Source: Thermomonas hydrothermalis (GTDB lineage: Bacteria > Pseudomonadota > Gammaproteobacteria > Xanthomonadales > Xanthomonadaceae). Taken from it: a stretch of 41,477 nucleotides of DNA. The number at the start of each line of letters is the position of its first letter. Position 1 is the first letter of the stretch. The notes below the pieces were generated by a model. That model was not told the origin of the DNA and did no database searches. It worked only from the letters and a program-made list of their open reading frames with translations. The stretch spans positions 1 through 41,477 of the forward strand of contig NZ_FQUK01000023.1 of NCBI RefSeq assembly GCF_900129205.1, in the 5' to 3' direction. The position numbers and the translations under genes were made by a program. Shown one piece after another: positions 7,425 through 15,690 of this stretch.

Positions 7425-10400
7425 TCAGACCTGTCCTGGGGCTGGATCGGCGTGTGTCGCGCCGTCCGGCGTGATCCGGAACCACAGTGCATACAACGCC
7501 GGCACAAACAGCAGGGTGATGGCAGTACCCACCGCCACGCCGCCGATCAGAACATAGGCGAGCGGCCCCCAGAAACTGTCGTGGGTCAGGGGGATGAAGG
7601 CCAGTATCGCCGCCAGCGCGGTCAGCACCACCGGGCGGGCGCGCTGCACGGCGGCTTCCACGACGGCGTCGAACGCGCCCAGCCCCGCCTCGAAGTTGTC
7701 GCTGACCTGCTGCGTGAGAATCAGGGTATTGCGCATCAGGATGCCGGCCAGTCCCGTCAGGCCTAGCAGCGCCACGAACCCGAACGGTTGCCGGAACACG
7801 ACCAGCGCCAGCACCGCACCGATCAGGCCCAGCGGGGCGGTGGCCACCACCATGAAGGTGCCGGCAAACGAGCGCATCTGCAGCATGATGAAGATCAGCA
7901 TGAACGCCACCATCACCGGCTGCAGTTTGGCGATCGACGCATTGGCCTTTCCCGACTGCTCGACCGAGCCGCCGATGGCGACGCGGTAGCCGGGCGGCAG
8001 GTCTGCTCGCACTTTCTCCAGCGCCTTCCAGACGGCATTGGTGACATCATTGGGCTGTGCGCCGCGCACCTCGCCCTGCACCGCCACGAAGGGCTCGCGG
8101 TTGTAGCGCTTGATCACTGGCTCCTCATAGCGCACCTCCACCCGGCCGAGCTGCGCCAGCGGCAACTTACGCCCGTCGCGGTTGAGCAGCTCGAGACTAC
8201 CCACGGTTTGCGCGTCGAGCCGCTTGCCGTTGAGTGCGCCGCGCGCGATCAGATCGACGCTGCGGATGTCGCGCCGCAACTGCGTCACCGGCACGCCGTC
8301 GAGCAGGAACTGCAGCTGTTGCGCCACATCCTGCGGGGTCAGGCCCAGCAGGCGCAGCCGATCCGGATCGGCGGTCAGGTGCAGCACGGGCGCGCGTTCG
8401 TCCCACTCCAGGTGCGGGTCAACGACGTGCGGGTTCTGTGCCATCACCTCGCGCACGCGGTAGGCGATCGCGCGTACCTGGTTGGGATCCGGGCCGAACA
8501 CGCGGAACTGCACCGGCCAGATCACCGGCGGCCCGTACAGCAGCCGCGCCACGCGCACCCGCGCCTGGGCAAACTCACCGGCACGGATATGGTGCTCCAG
8601 CGTGGCCATGATGCGGTCGCGTGCGGCTTCGTCCTGCGCCACCACGATCAGCTTGCCAAAGGCCGGGTTGGGCGGCTCAGGGTTGGCCGAGATGAAAAAC
8701 CGCGGCGCGCCCGCACCTACATACGCGGACAGGGTTTTGACCTCGGGCATCGGCGAAAGAATCGCTTCCAGCTGACGCACGGTTTTGTCGGTCACGTCGA
8801 TCGCCGTGCCTTGCGGCAGATAGACGCTGACCAGTACCTCGGTGCGGTCGGAATTGGGGAAGAACTGTTTCTGCACCACCGTGGCCATGCCCACGATCGA
8901 CAGCGCGAGCAGCCCCACCGTGCCGGCCACCACGACCACGCGATGGCGCACACACCAGGTGATGAGCGCACGCAGACGTTGATAGAAGGGCGTGTGGTAG
9001 ATGCTGGCGTGATCGTGCCGCTGCGAAGGTGGCACCTCACGCAGTATTTTCACGCCAAGGTAAGGCGCAAACACCACCGCCACCAGCCAGGAGACGAGCA
9101 GGCTGATGCCCAGCACCCAGAAGATGTTGCCGGCATATTCACCCACGCCCGAGCGGGCAAAGCCGATCGGCAGAAAACCCGCTACGGTGACAAGGGTGCC
9201 AAACAGCATCGGCGCGGCCGTCACGTTCCAGGCATGGGCGGCAGCGCGCACCTTGTCCCAGCCCTCTTCCAGTTTGACCAACATCATCTCTACCGAGATG
9301 ATCGCGTCGTCCACCAACAGCCCCAGCGCGATGATCAGCGCGCCTAAGGTGATGCGATCGAGATTGATGCCCATCAGCTTCATCACCAGGAAGCTGATCC
9401 CCAGCGTCACCGGCACGGCGATGCCAACGATCAGCCCGGCACGCCAGCCGATGGCCAGCATGCTCACCCCCATCACCACGATCACCGCCACCAGAAACTT
9501 GATCTGGAACAGGTTGACCGCTTTGGCAATGGCATCGGCCTGGTTGGTGAGCTGCGTGAGCGTCATGCCCAGCGGCAGCTCGGCTTTTTCCTGGTCCAGA
9601 TAGGCTTGCAGGCGCTTGCCCAGTTCCAGGCCGTTTTCGCCCTTGTTCATCACCACGCCAAGCAGCACGGCGTCCTGACCGCGCGCCCGCACCAGATACG
9701 AAGGCGGCTCCTCATAACCGCGGCGGATGGTGGCGATATCACCCAGCCGCAGCACCTTGTTGCCGGCGCGGATCGGCAACGCCGCCAGCGTGTCGGGGTC
9801 GCTCAAGTCGGCATCGAGCCGGATGTACAGACGCGGCCCGTCGGTTTCAATCCGGCCGGTGGGCACCAGCCGGTTGCTGGCGTCAATAGCCTCGAAGATG
9901 GCCTGCGGCGACAGCCCCAGGTTCACCAGGCGGGCATTGTCGAACTCGACATAGACCCGCTCGCTGCGCTCGCCCAGCACCAATGCCTTGTGCACGCCCT
10001 CGATGCGCTGTAACTGATCGCGCAGACGCTCGGCCTCACGCACCAGATCGCTCATCGGCAGCCCCGGCGCGGTCAGCGCGAACAGGCTGAAATAGACGTC
10101 GGAAAAATCATCGTTGGCGATCGGGCCGATCACGCCACTGGGCATGGTGCGTGCCTCGTCCCACATGCGCTTGCGCACCTGGTAGAACAGCTCCGGCACC
10201 TTGGCTTGCGGGGTGTAGTCCTGGAACTCCACCTGCAAGGTGGCTTGCCCCGGGCGCACCGTGGTCTCAATCCGGTAGAGGTATTCCACCTCCTGGATGC
10301 GCTTTTCCAGACGATCGACCACCTGCTCCTGCAGCTGCTGCGCCGAGGCGCCGGGCCAGGCGACATTGACCTGCATCACGCGCACGGTAAAGGCCGGGTC

Positions 10401-10517
10401 TTCGGCGCGCCCCATCGAGGCAAAGGCGTACAACCCGCCCAGCACCGACAGAATCAGCAAAAACAGCGTGACGGCGCGCTCGCGCACGGCGAGCGCCGAC
10501 AGGTTGGGAAAGCTCAT
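7425..10517 (-). CDS. RND efflux pump inner-membrane permease (HAE1/AcrB-like)
   Basis: A 1030-residue resistance-nodulation-division transporter of normal length. It opens with a short cytoplasmic segment and TM1 (VTLFLLILSVLGGLYAF). A large periplasmic loop follows, then a membrane block with GALIIALGLLVDDAIISVEMM, the TM4 region carrying the paired aspartates of the proton relay. A second periplasmic loop and a second membrane block (LTGLAGILMRNTLIL) complete the duplicated RND fold. It would export substrates from periplasm or membrane using the proton gradient. The start at 10517 overlaps the adaptor's stop (ATGA). No outer-membrane TolC gene is nearby, so it probably uses one encoded elsewhere. 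The substrate cannot be read from sequence. Confidence 0.93.
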   Translation of the reverse strand: MSFPNLSALAVRERAVTLFLLILSVLGGLYAFASMGRAEDPAFTVRVMQVNVAWPGASAQQLQEQVVDRLEKRIQEVEYLYRIETTVRPGQATLQVEFQDYTPQAKVPELFYQVRKRMWDEARTMPSGVIGPIANDDFSDVYFSLFALTAPGLPMSDLVREAERLRDQLQRIEGVHKALVLGERSERVYVEFDNARLVNLGLSPQAIFEAIDASNRLVPTGRIETDGPRLYIRLDADLSDPDTLAALPIRAGNKVLRLGDIATIRRGYEEPPSYLVRARGQDAVLLGVVMNKGENGLELGKRLQAYLDQEKAELPLGMTLTQLTNQADAIAKAVNLFQIKFLVAVIVVMGVSMLAIGWRAGLIVGIAVPVTLGISFLVMKLMGINLDRITLGALIIALGLLVDDAIISVEMMLVKLEEGWDKVRAAAHAWNVTAAPMLFGTLVTVAGFLPIGFARSGVGEYAGNIFWVLGISLLVSWLVAVVFAPYLGVKILREVPPSQRHDHASIYHTPFYQRLRALITWCVRHRVVVVAGTVGLLALSIVGMATVVQKQFFPNSDRTEVLVSVYLPQGTAIDVTDKTVRQLEAILSPMPEVKTLSAYVGAGAPRFFISANPEPPNPAFGKLIVVAQDEAARDRIMATLEHHIRAGEFAQARVRVARLLYGPPVIWPVQFRVFGPDPNQVRAIAYRVREVMAQNPHVVDPHLEWDERAPVLHLTADPDRLRLLGLTPQDVAQQLQFLLDGVPVTQLRRDIRSVDLIARGALNGKRLDAQTVGSLELLNRDGRKLPLAQLGRVEVRYEEPVIKRYNREPFVAVQGEVRGAQPNDVTNAVWKALEKVRADLPPGYRVAIGGSVEQSGKANASIAKLQPVMVAFMLIFIMLQMRSFAGTFMVVATAPLGLIGAVLALVVFRQPFGFVALLGLTGLAGILMRNTLILTQQVSDNFEAGLGAFDAVVEAAVQRARPVVLTALAAILAFIPLTHDSFWGPLAYVLIGGVAVGTAITLLFVPALYALWFRITPDGATHADPAPGQV

Positions 10518-11590
10518 CGCACCAGCTCCCGCACGCGCATGTCGTCCTTCAGCAGGTGGGTGCCCAGGGCCACCACATGCTCACCGGCCTTGAGCGCACC
10601 CGCGACCGTGGCCTGACGATCATCCAGTGCCAGCACGCGCACCGGCACAGGTTCCAGGCGACCATCGCGCACGCGCCAGACGCGCGGGCCATGACCGCGC
10701 TCATCCAGCGCGCCGATCGGCACCCGCCACTGTGCCTGCGCGGTGGCCGGGTTGCCGCCATCGGCAAACCGGGTCGAGACGATGCTGCCCAGTGCCAACG
10801 TCTGCGGCAGATTCGGCACCGTGTAACGGGCGCGCCGGGTGCGTCCGGACGCATCGACCACGGGCGCGGCTTCGCGCAGCGTGAGTGGCCGCGTTTGTCC
10901 GTCGGGCAGAACCGCCTCGCCTGCAGGCGGTGGCAACACGCCATCGGGGAAGAAGACTTCGATCTCACGCTCACCGGCCTGTGCCAGCACCGCCACCGGT
11001 TGCCCCGCGCTGACCACCTGCCCGGGCTGACCGCTGACCTCCATCAGCACGCCCGCGGCTGGGCTGCGCAGCTGGGCATACCCCAGGGCATTGCGCACCT
11101 GGGCAAAGCGCGCCGCCGCGGCATCACGCCCGCTTTGCGCTTGCCGTACCACCAGCGCGGCCCGTTCCACCGCCTGAGCGCTGACGAACTGGCTGTCCTG
11201 CAACTGGCGGAACCGTTCGAAATCGGCCTGCGCGGTGCGCAGCGCTGCTTCGGCGGCTTTCAGGTCGGCCTCGGCGCTGCGCAATGCCTGTTCCAGATCG
11301 ATCGGGTCGAGGGTGAACAGCACCTGCCCGGCCTGAACCGATTGCCCGGCATCGGCCTGGCGCGTCAGGATCCGCCCACCGACCTGAAAGGCCAGCGGCG
11401 ATTCAAAGCGCGCCCGAACGGTGCCTGACAGCGCCCGGGATGAGGCCGTCACCGGCGTCACGGTCGCCGTGCGGACATAGGGCGCGGCATCCGCTGCCGC
11501 GTTGGCGTCAGACGTGCGCTGGCATGCAGTAGTCAGTGCGAGCAGGCTGGCGATGGCGGCCACCAGGGCAGCGCGATGGGCAACAGGCAT
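10514..11590 (-). CDS. RND efflux periplasmic adaptor (membrane fusion protein)
   Basis: A 358-residue lipoprotein-type adaptor. The signal peptide ends in LLALTTAC, a lipobox with the cysteine around residue 23. It has a barrel-sandwich (lipoyl-like) hybrid half (GGRILTRQADAGQSVQAGQVLF), a coiled-coil hairpin rich in alanine, glutamate and arginine (about 105-165), and a second lipoyl half (YAQLRSPAAGVL). A beta-barrel and a C-terminal membrane-proximal domain follow. It bridges the permease and an outer-membrane channel. It is translationally coupled to the permease. Upstream lie a perfect 16-bp palindrome and a possible ECF-type promoter. Confidence 0.93.
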   Translation of the reverse strand: MPVAHRAALVAAIASLLALTTACQRTSDANAAADAAPYVRTATVTPVTASSRALSGTVRARFESPLAFQVGGRILTRQADAGQSVQAGQVLFTLDPIDLEQALRSAEADLKAAEAALRTAQADFERFRQLQDSQFVSAQAVERAALVVRQAQSGRDAAAARFAQVRNALGYAQLRSPAAGVLMEVSGQPGQVVSAGQPVAVLAQAGEREIEVFFPDGVLPPPAGEAVLPDGQTRPLTLREAAPVVDASGRTRRARYTVPNLPQTLALGSIVSTRFADGGNPATAQAQWRVPIGALDERGHGPRVWRVRDGRLEPVPVRVLALDDRQATVAGALKAGEHVVALGTHLLKDDMRVRELVR

Positions 11591-11615
11591 GGCTGAACGT
11601 CTCTGGGTTTATTTC

Positions 11616-11631
11616 TAAACTTTAAAGTTTA
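11616..11631. promoter_or_regulatory. Palindromic operator candidate for the RND operon
   Basis: TAAACTTTAAAGTTTA is a perfect 16-bp palindrome 25 bases upstream of the adaptor start, in an AT-rich patch unlike the surrounding DNA. Its position and form suit a TetR/AcrR-type repressor site. No such regulator gene is present in the window, so the repressor would act in trans. Confidence 0.6.
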
Positions 11632-11732
11632 CATATTGGGCCGCGTGGCGACCAGAGGCGAAAGCGTCTTTCAGCGTTCGGCGACATCGATGTGACGCAC
11701 GTGAGTGCCGCCCCGGCATTGCAACACCGGGC

Positions 11733-11761
11733 TTACGCGCAACCAACCTGCGTTGGATGCA
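11733..11761 (-). promoter_or_regulatory. Possible ECF-type promoter facing the RND operon (17-base spacing)
   Basis: On the minus strand TGCATCC (11761-11755), 17 bases, CGTAA (11737-11733). Both halves match the island motif exactly, but the spacer is one base longer than in the six other copies. It is back to back with P3. Its -35 half and that of P3 form an inverted repeat of 8-base arms separated by 9 bases. Confidence 0.4.
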
Positions 11762-11770
11762 GGCGGCGGT

Positions 11771-11798
11771 TGCATCCAGCCTGACCGGCCTGCCGTAA
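11771..11798 (+). promoter_or_regulatory. ECF-type promoter P3, upstream of lipocalin - (6-4) photolyase operon
   Basis: TGCATCC (11771-11777), 16 bases, CGTAA (11794-11798). The predicted start of transcription near 11805 leaves a leader of about 25 bases before the lipocalin ATG, including GGAG at 11817-11820. Confidence 0.78.
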
Positions 11799-11829
11799 CA
11801 CAGGCATCCCCGCTTTGGAGTCTTCCGCC

Positions 11830-12405
11830 ATGCGCAGCCTGATTGCCGCTGCTCTGCCCGCGCTGCTTGCCATCCTGTTGACCGGCTGCGCCGAAGCGGC
11901 CACGCCGATCCGGCCCGTGGCGCAGGTCGATCTACCGCGCTACATGGGCCGCTGGTACGTCATCGGCATCATTCCCACCTGGCTGGAACAGGGCAATCAC
12001 AATCCGGTGGAAACCTACCGGCTGGATCGCAATGGCAATGTCTGCACCTGGTACCGCTACCGGCCTGACCGTTTCGATGCCCCGGTCAAGCGCCTGAAAT
12101 CGACCGGTCTGGTGGTGCCCGGTACCGGCAACGCCGAATGGAAGGTGCGCTTCTTCGGCCTGTTCAAGGCCCAGTACAAGGTCGGCTGGCTGGCCGAGGA
12201 CTACAGCCAGGTGCTCGTCGTGCGCGATGCCCGCGACTACCTCTGGTACATGGCGCGCACACCCACCGTGAGCGAGGCGGACTGGCAGGCCATGCTGACC
12301 CGTGCCCGTGCGTTTGGCTACGACGTCTCGCGCATCCAGCGGGTGCCGCAACGCTGGCCCGAGCAGGGCCCAGGCAGCGACCAGTTCGACGGTGAGTGCC
12401 CATGA
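11830..12405 (+). CDS. blc: Lipocalin family outer-membrane lipoprotein (Blc-like)
   Basis: A 191-residue bacterial lipocalin. The signal peptide ends LLTGC, a lipobox that predicts lipid anchoring. The first lipocalin conserved region is YMGRWYVIG, preceded by VAQVDLPR. Later conserved parts include KVRFFGLFKAQYKV and VVRDARDYLWYMARTP. Bacterial Blc binds fatty acids and lysophospholipids and is induced by envelope stress; handling of modified lipids here is inference. The start at 11830 was chosen over an upstream in-frame ATG at 11815 because GGAG at 11817-11820 is correctly spaced. Its stop overlaps the next start (ATGA). A second, related lipocalin closes the lipid operon at 23115. Confidence 0.92.
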   Translation: MRSLIAAALPALLAILLTGCAEAATPIRPVAQVDLPRYMGRWYVIGIIPTWLEQGNHNPVETYRLDRNGNVCTWYRYRPDRFDAPVKRLKSTGLVVPGTGNAEWKVRFFGLFKAQYKVGWLAEDYSQVLVVRDARDYLWYMARTPTVSEADWQAMLTRARAFGYDVSRIQRVPQRWPEQGPGSDQFDGECP

Positions 12406-12590
12406 ATGTGGTGGTTCTGCTGTTGGCGCTACTGATGCCGCTGGTGGCCTGGCTGTCCAATACCGGCGGTCTGCCCGGTGCCGATGTCGCCGCCACGATC
12501 GCGCTGGTGCTGGCGGCACTCGTCGTCTTCACTGCGCTGGCCGCACGCCGCAACGGCTGGCGCACTCAACCCGGGCGCCACACCGGATGA
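12402..12590 (+). CDS. Small membrane protein, two predicted helices, unknown function
   Basis: A 62-residue protein beginning MNVVVLLLALLMPLVAWL. A first hydrophobic segment covers about residues 2-18, a short loop SNTGGLPGAD follows, a second hydrophobic segment covers about 30-48, and the tail is basic. It overlaps both neighbours by the ATGA arrangement, so it is translated with the lipocalin and the (6-4) photolyase and is very likely a real gene. I do not recognise the family. Membrane hairpins of this size often act as partners of larger membrane or periplasmic proteins, but nothing in the sequence fixes a role. Confidence 0.75.
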   Translation: MNVVVLLLALLMPLVAWLSNTGGLPGADVAATIALVLAALVVFTALAARRNGWRTQPGRHTG

Positions 12591-14116
12591 CCTGCCTGCG
12601 GTTGGTGCTGGGCGACCAGTTGAACCCGCGGCATCCCTGGTTCGATACGGTGTCGCCGGATGTTCTGTACGTCCTGATGGAAGTCCGCCAGGAAACCGAT
12701 TACGTCCTCCACCACGCGCAGAAAATCATTGCCATCTTTGCGGCCATGCGTCGCTTTGCGGATCGCTTGCGCGCCGCCGGTCATCGCGTGGCCTATCTGC
12801 GGATTGACGATCCCGACACCCTGCCGTCGCTGACCGCCAATCTGAACCAGCTGATGGCGCTGCACGGAGCCACTGCGTTTGAATACCAGGCGCCGGACGA
12901 ATGGCGGCTGGACGCGCAGCTCAAAGACTACGCCGCCCGCCTGCCCATTCCCGCGCACTGCGTGGACAGCCACCACTTCCTCGCGGCACGCGATGCCGTA
13001 GCGAGTTTTTTCGGCACGCGCAAACGCTGGACCATGGAGCTGTTCTACCGGTACATGCGGCAACGCCACGGCATCCTGCTAGAGCCAGACGGCGCCCCGC
13101 TGGGTGGGCGCTGGAACTTCGATGCCGAAAACCGCAAGCCCTGGCGTGGTGATCCGCCGGAGCCGCCAGACTTGCGGCCGATCCACGATCACACCGCCTT
13201 GTGGGCCAGCATCCAGGCCGCGGGTGTCGCCAGCTTCGGCAATCCGTCGGCGGATGCATTCCGCTGGCCGATCGACCGCGAGGAAGCGCTGGGCCAGCTC
13301 GATGCGTTTGTCGAACATGCGCTACCGCACTTCGGTGACTACCAGGACGCGCTGAGTAGCCGCGCCCATCGGCTCTTCCACTCCCTGCTGTCATTCGCAT
13401 TGAACGTGAAGATGCTTTCACCGGCCGAGGTGATTGCACGGGTGGAAGCCGAAGGACGTGCCGGCCGTGCGCCACTGGCGGCGGTGGAGGGCTACATCCG
13501 CCAGATCCTGGGTTGGCGCGAGTACGTGCGCGGCGTGTATTGGGCGCGCATGCCCGGCTACGACGCCAGCAATACCTTTGCACACGACCGCCCACTGCCG
13601 GACTGGTTCTGGACCGGGCAGACCCGAATGGCCTGCGTGCGCGCGGCGATCGGGCAGTCACTGACGCATGCATACGCCCACCACATCCAGCGGCTGATGG
13701 TGATCGGCAACTTCGCCCTGCTGGCCGGGCTGGACCCGCAGGCGCTGCATCGCTGGTATCTCGGTATCTATATTGATGCCTTTGAATGGGTGGAACTGCC
13801 CAATACGCTTGGAATGAGCCAGTTCGCTGACGGCGGCCTGCTGGCCACTAAGCCCTATGTCTCATCGGCGGCCTACCTGCATCGTATGGGCGATCACTGC
13901 GGGCACTGCCACTACCGTCGTGATGCCCACATCGGCCCACGCGCGTGTCCGTTCAACGCGCTCTACTGGAACTTCCTGGACCGCAACAGCAAGCACCTGG
14001 CCGGCAATCCGCGGCTGGCAATGCCTTATCGGCAACTGGCGCGCATGCCGGCCGCAAAGCGGGAGGCGCTGGCGGCGCGCTCGGCGGAGCTGCTGGCGCA
14101 GCTTGACCAACTCTAG
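12587..14116 (+). CDS. Iron-sulfur (6-4) photolyase / bacterial cryptochrome (FeS-BCP)
   Basis: A 509-residue protein of the prokaryotic FeS-BCP photolyase family, beginning LRLVLGDQLNPRHPWF. Four cysteines expected to hold a [4Fe-4S] cluster fall at residues 350, 438, 441 and 454 (CVRAA, CGHC, ACPFN). As I recall, these are the same numbers as in Agrobacterium PhrB, the characterised (6-4) photolyase. FAD-domain segments include GYIRQILGWREYVRGVYW and GNFALLAGLDP. The family repairs (6-4) photoproducts and uses a lumazine-type antenna. The ATG at 12587 overlaps the stop of the small membrane protein. It is the third gene of the P3 operon and complements the other photolyase at 4348. Confidence 0.94.
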   Translation: MTCLRLVLGDQLNPRHPWFDTVSPDVLYVLMEVRQETDYVLHHAQKIIAIFAAMRRFADRLRAAGHRVAYLRIDDPDTLPSLTANLNQLMALHGATAFEYQAPDEWRLDAQLKDYAARLPIPAHCVDSHHFLAARDAVASFFGTRKRWTMELFYRYMRQRHGILLEPDGAPLGGRWNFDAENRKPWRGDPPEPPDLRPIHDHTALWASIQAAGVASFGNPSADAFRWPIDREEALGQLDAFVEHALPHFGDYQDALSSRAHRLFHSLLSFALNVKMLSPAEVIARVEAEGRAGRAPLAAVEGYIRQILGWREYVRGVYWARMPGYDASNTFAHDRPLPDWFWTGQTRMACVRAAIGQSLTHAYAHHIQRLMVIGNFALLAGLDPQALHRWYLGIYIDAFEWVELPNTLGMSQFADGGLLATKPYVSSAAYLHRMGDHCGHCHYRRDAHIGPRACPFNALYWNFLDRNSKHLAGNPRLAMPYRQLARMPAAKREALAARSAELLAQLDQL

Positions 14117-14122
14117 ACCCAC

Positions 14123-14150
14123 CGCATCCAAAGCTCATTGGCGGGCGTAT
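14123..14150 (+). promoter_or_regulatory. ECF-type promoter P4, upstream of folE
   Basis: CGCATCC (14123-14129), 16 bases, CGTAT (14146-14150). One base differs in each half from the commonest form. It lies in the 104-base gap before folE. Confidence 0.65.
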
Positions 14151-14220
14151 GCGGTCATAAGTGGTGCCCGGCTCTGCCGGTGTGCTGCGTGTGCCCCCTT
14201 CCCTGCCTTGAGGCCACACC

Positions 14221-14940
14221 ATGTCAACTCCCATGCGGGATCCAGCCCCTCTTCAACGCCTTGCACCGATCTCCGTGTCGCAGCGCGTCCGCGAACGCCT
14301 GTCCAGCGCAGGCATCCGCTTCCACGCCAATGACAACATCGCCGAGTATCTGAAAGACGGTGAGCTGGAAGCGATCGAGGCGGAAGTGGCCGCCAAGGCG
14401 CAGGAAATGCTGCGCGCGCTGGTCATCGATACCGACAACGACCATAACACCCGCGACACCGCCCGCCGCCTGGCCAAGATGTTCGTGCGCGAGGTGTTTG
14501 CTGGCCGCTTCCAGGCCATGCCCGCAGTCACCGAGTTCCCCAATGCCGAGCGCCTGAACGAGCTGATGATCGTCGGGCCCTTGCGGGTGCGCAGCGCCTG
14601 TTCGCACCATCTCTGCCCGATCATGGGGCGGGTGTGGGTGGGCGTACTGCCCGATGCCGATTCCAACCTGATCGGCCTGTCCAAATATGCCCGCCTGATC
14701 AACTGGATCATGCGTCGGCCGCAGATCCAGGAAGAGGCGGTGGTTCAGATTGCCGATCTGCTGGAGCAGCGTCTGAAGCCAGTCGGTATCGCCGTGGTGA
14801 TGGAAGCCGATCACTACTGCATGCACTGGCGCGGTGTGGAGGATGATGGCGCGAAGATGGTCAACAGCGTCATGCGCGGCCGCTTTCTCGAGGACGCGGC
14901 CCTGCGGCGGGAATTCCTGACGTTCACCAAGCGCGACTAA
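14221..14940 (+). CDS. folE: GTP cyclohydrolase I
   Basis: A 239-residue FolE that converts GTP to 7,8-dihydroneopterin triphosphate, the first step to folates and other pterins. Zinc ligands are visible as C127 and H130 in SACSHHLCPIMG and C200 in DHYCMHWRG. It also has the C-terminal NSVMRGRF motif. The N-terminus is about 15-20 residues longer than in E. coli, and the Cys-His block reads SACSHHLCP rather than the usual form. A folE with its own island promoter, next to the (6-4) photolyase operon, suggests pterin supply for a photolyase antenna or a stress-induced backup enzyme (inference). It converges on chrR, with a strong hairpin between them. Confidence 0.92.
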   Translation: MSTPMRDPAPLQRLAPISVSQRVRERLSSAGIRFHANDNIAEYLKDGELEAIEAEVAAKAQEMLRALVIDTDNDHNTRDTARRLAKMFVREVFAGRFQAMPAVTEFPNAERLNELMIVGPLRVRSACSHHLCPIMGRVWVGVLPDADSNLIGLSKYARLINWIMRRPQIQEEAVVQIADLLEQRLKPVGIAVVMEADHYCMHWRGVEDDGAKMVNSVMRGRFLEDAALRREFLTFTKRD

Positions 14941-14957
14941 ACATTCCGGCCCTCACG

Positions 14958-14990
14958 AGCAGGCCCGCAGTCCACACCTGCGGGCCTGTT
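14958..14990. terminator. Hairpin between convergent folE and chrR
   Basis: The perfect 11-bp stem CAGGCCCGCAG / CTGCGGGCCTG (14960-14970 and 14978-14988) has a 7-base loop and is extendable by a G-T and an A-T pair. A short T-rich stretch follows on the plus side. It probably terminates both genes. Confidence 0.75.
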
Positions 14991-15018
14991 GTCGTTCAGG
15001 CAACCGTATGCAGGCCGA

Positions 15019-15690
15019 TCAAAGGCCAACCACCGGCTGCAGCTTGCGCGCCAACCAGCCACGGAAAACCAACGGCCCGTCGAGCGCCGCCACGCAGATG
15101 CAAGGCACCCCTGGCGAAGTCACCGGCTGGTGCTCGACCTCACAGTCCAGATCCGCGATGTCGCCAGGGCCGAAGTGGCCGAGTTCATCGTCATAGGCGC
15201 CCTTGAGGATCTGGGTCAGCTCGCTGCCGCCATGGCTGTGGATCGGCATGCTTTTGCCAGGTGCAATCTTGAGCAGAATCAGAGTGTGGCCGCTGACTTC
15301 AGGGGCGCGGATCATGTGGACGCCGGGGGCGACCCAGCGCCAGCGCAGATCACTCCAACGCCGGCCGAAATAGGGCTGCAGCGGGCGTGGCAACGCATCA
15401 ACAGCGGGCCGATTCGTGCTTGATTCTCGCGGCGATGGTGCAACCGGCGTCGTGTCCTGGAGGCGTGCCAGCATGTCCTGACGAAGCTGGTCGTGGCGCG
15501 TATCACCGGCGCCGGCAGGTTGACGCTGGTTGAGCAGCACCCCGCCCACCCGTTCCGCCCGCGCCAGTTGCTGGCGGCAGTAGGGGCAGCCTTCCAGATG
15601 CGTATCGACCACGGCCATCATCTCCGGTGACAGCGCACCGGCAGCGCGGCTGACCAGAGTGGCGGGATCGAGATGGTGGCGCGGTGTCAT
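15019..15690 (-). CDS. chrR: ChrR-type zinc anti-sigma factor
   Basis: A 223-residue protein. The N-terminal zinc anti-sigma domain has H6, H31, C35 and C38 (HLEGCPYC), the same four positions as Rhodobacter sphaeroides ChrR as I recall it. The C-terminal cupin domain shows H151, H153, E157 and H187 (PIHSHGGSE, then EHQPV), matching the spacing of the second zinc site. ChrR binds its sigma factor in the cytoplasm and releases it when singlet oxygen is formed. The start overlaps the end of rpoE (ATGA), the standard pairing. An alanine- and proline-rich linker joins the domains. Confidence 0.95.
   Translation of the reverse strand: MTPRHHLDPATLVSRAAGALSPEMMAVVDTHLEGCPYCRQQLARAERVGGVLLNQRQPAGAGDTRHDQLRQDMLARLQDTTPVAPSPRESSTNRPAVDALPRPLQPYFGRRWSDLRWRWVAPGVHMIRAPEVSGHTLILLKIAPGKSMPIHSHGGSELTQILKGAYDDELGHFGPGDIADLDCEVEHQPVTSPGVPCICVAALDGPLVFRGWLARKLQPVVGL

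Noticed and set aside
7788-9347. 519-codon plus-strand open frame inside the RND permease
   Set aside because: Histidine- and arginine-rich composition without any domain, and it lies antisense to a full-length RND transporter; a GC-rich shadow frame.
11754-11778. TGGATGCA / TGCATCCA inverted repeat as a hairpin attenuator or repressor site
   Set aside because: Each arm is the -35 half of an ECF-type promoter, facing opposite ways; the repeat is better explained as back-to-back promoters.
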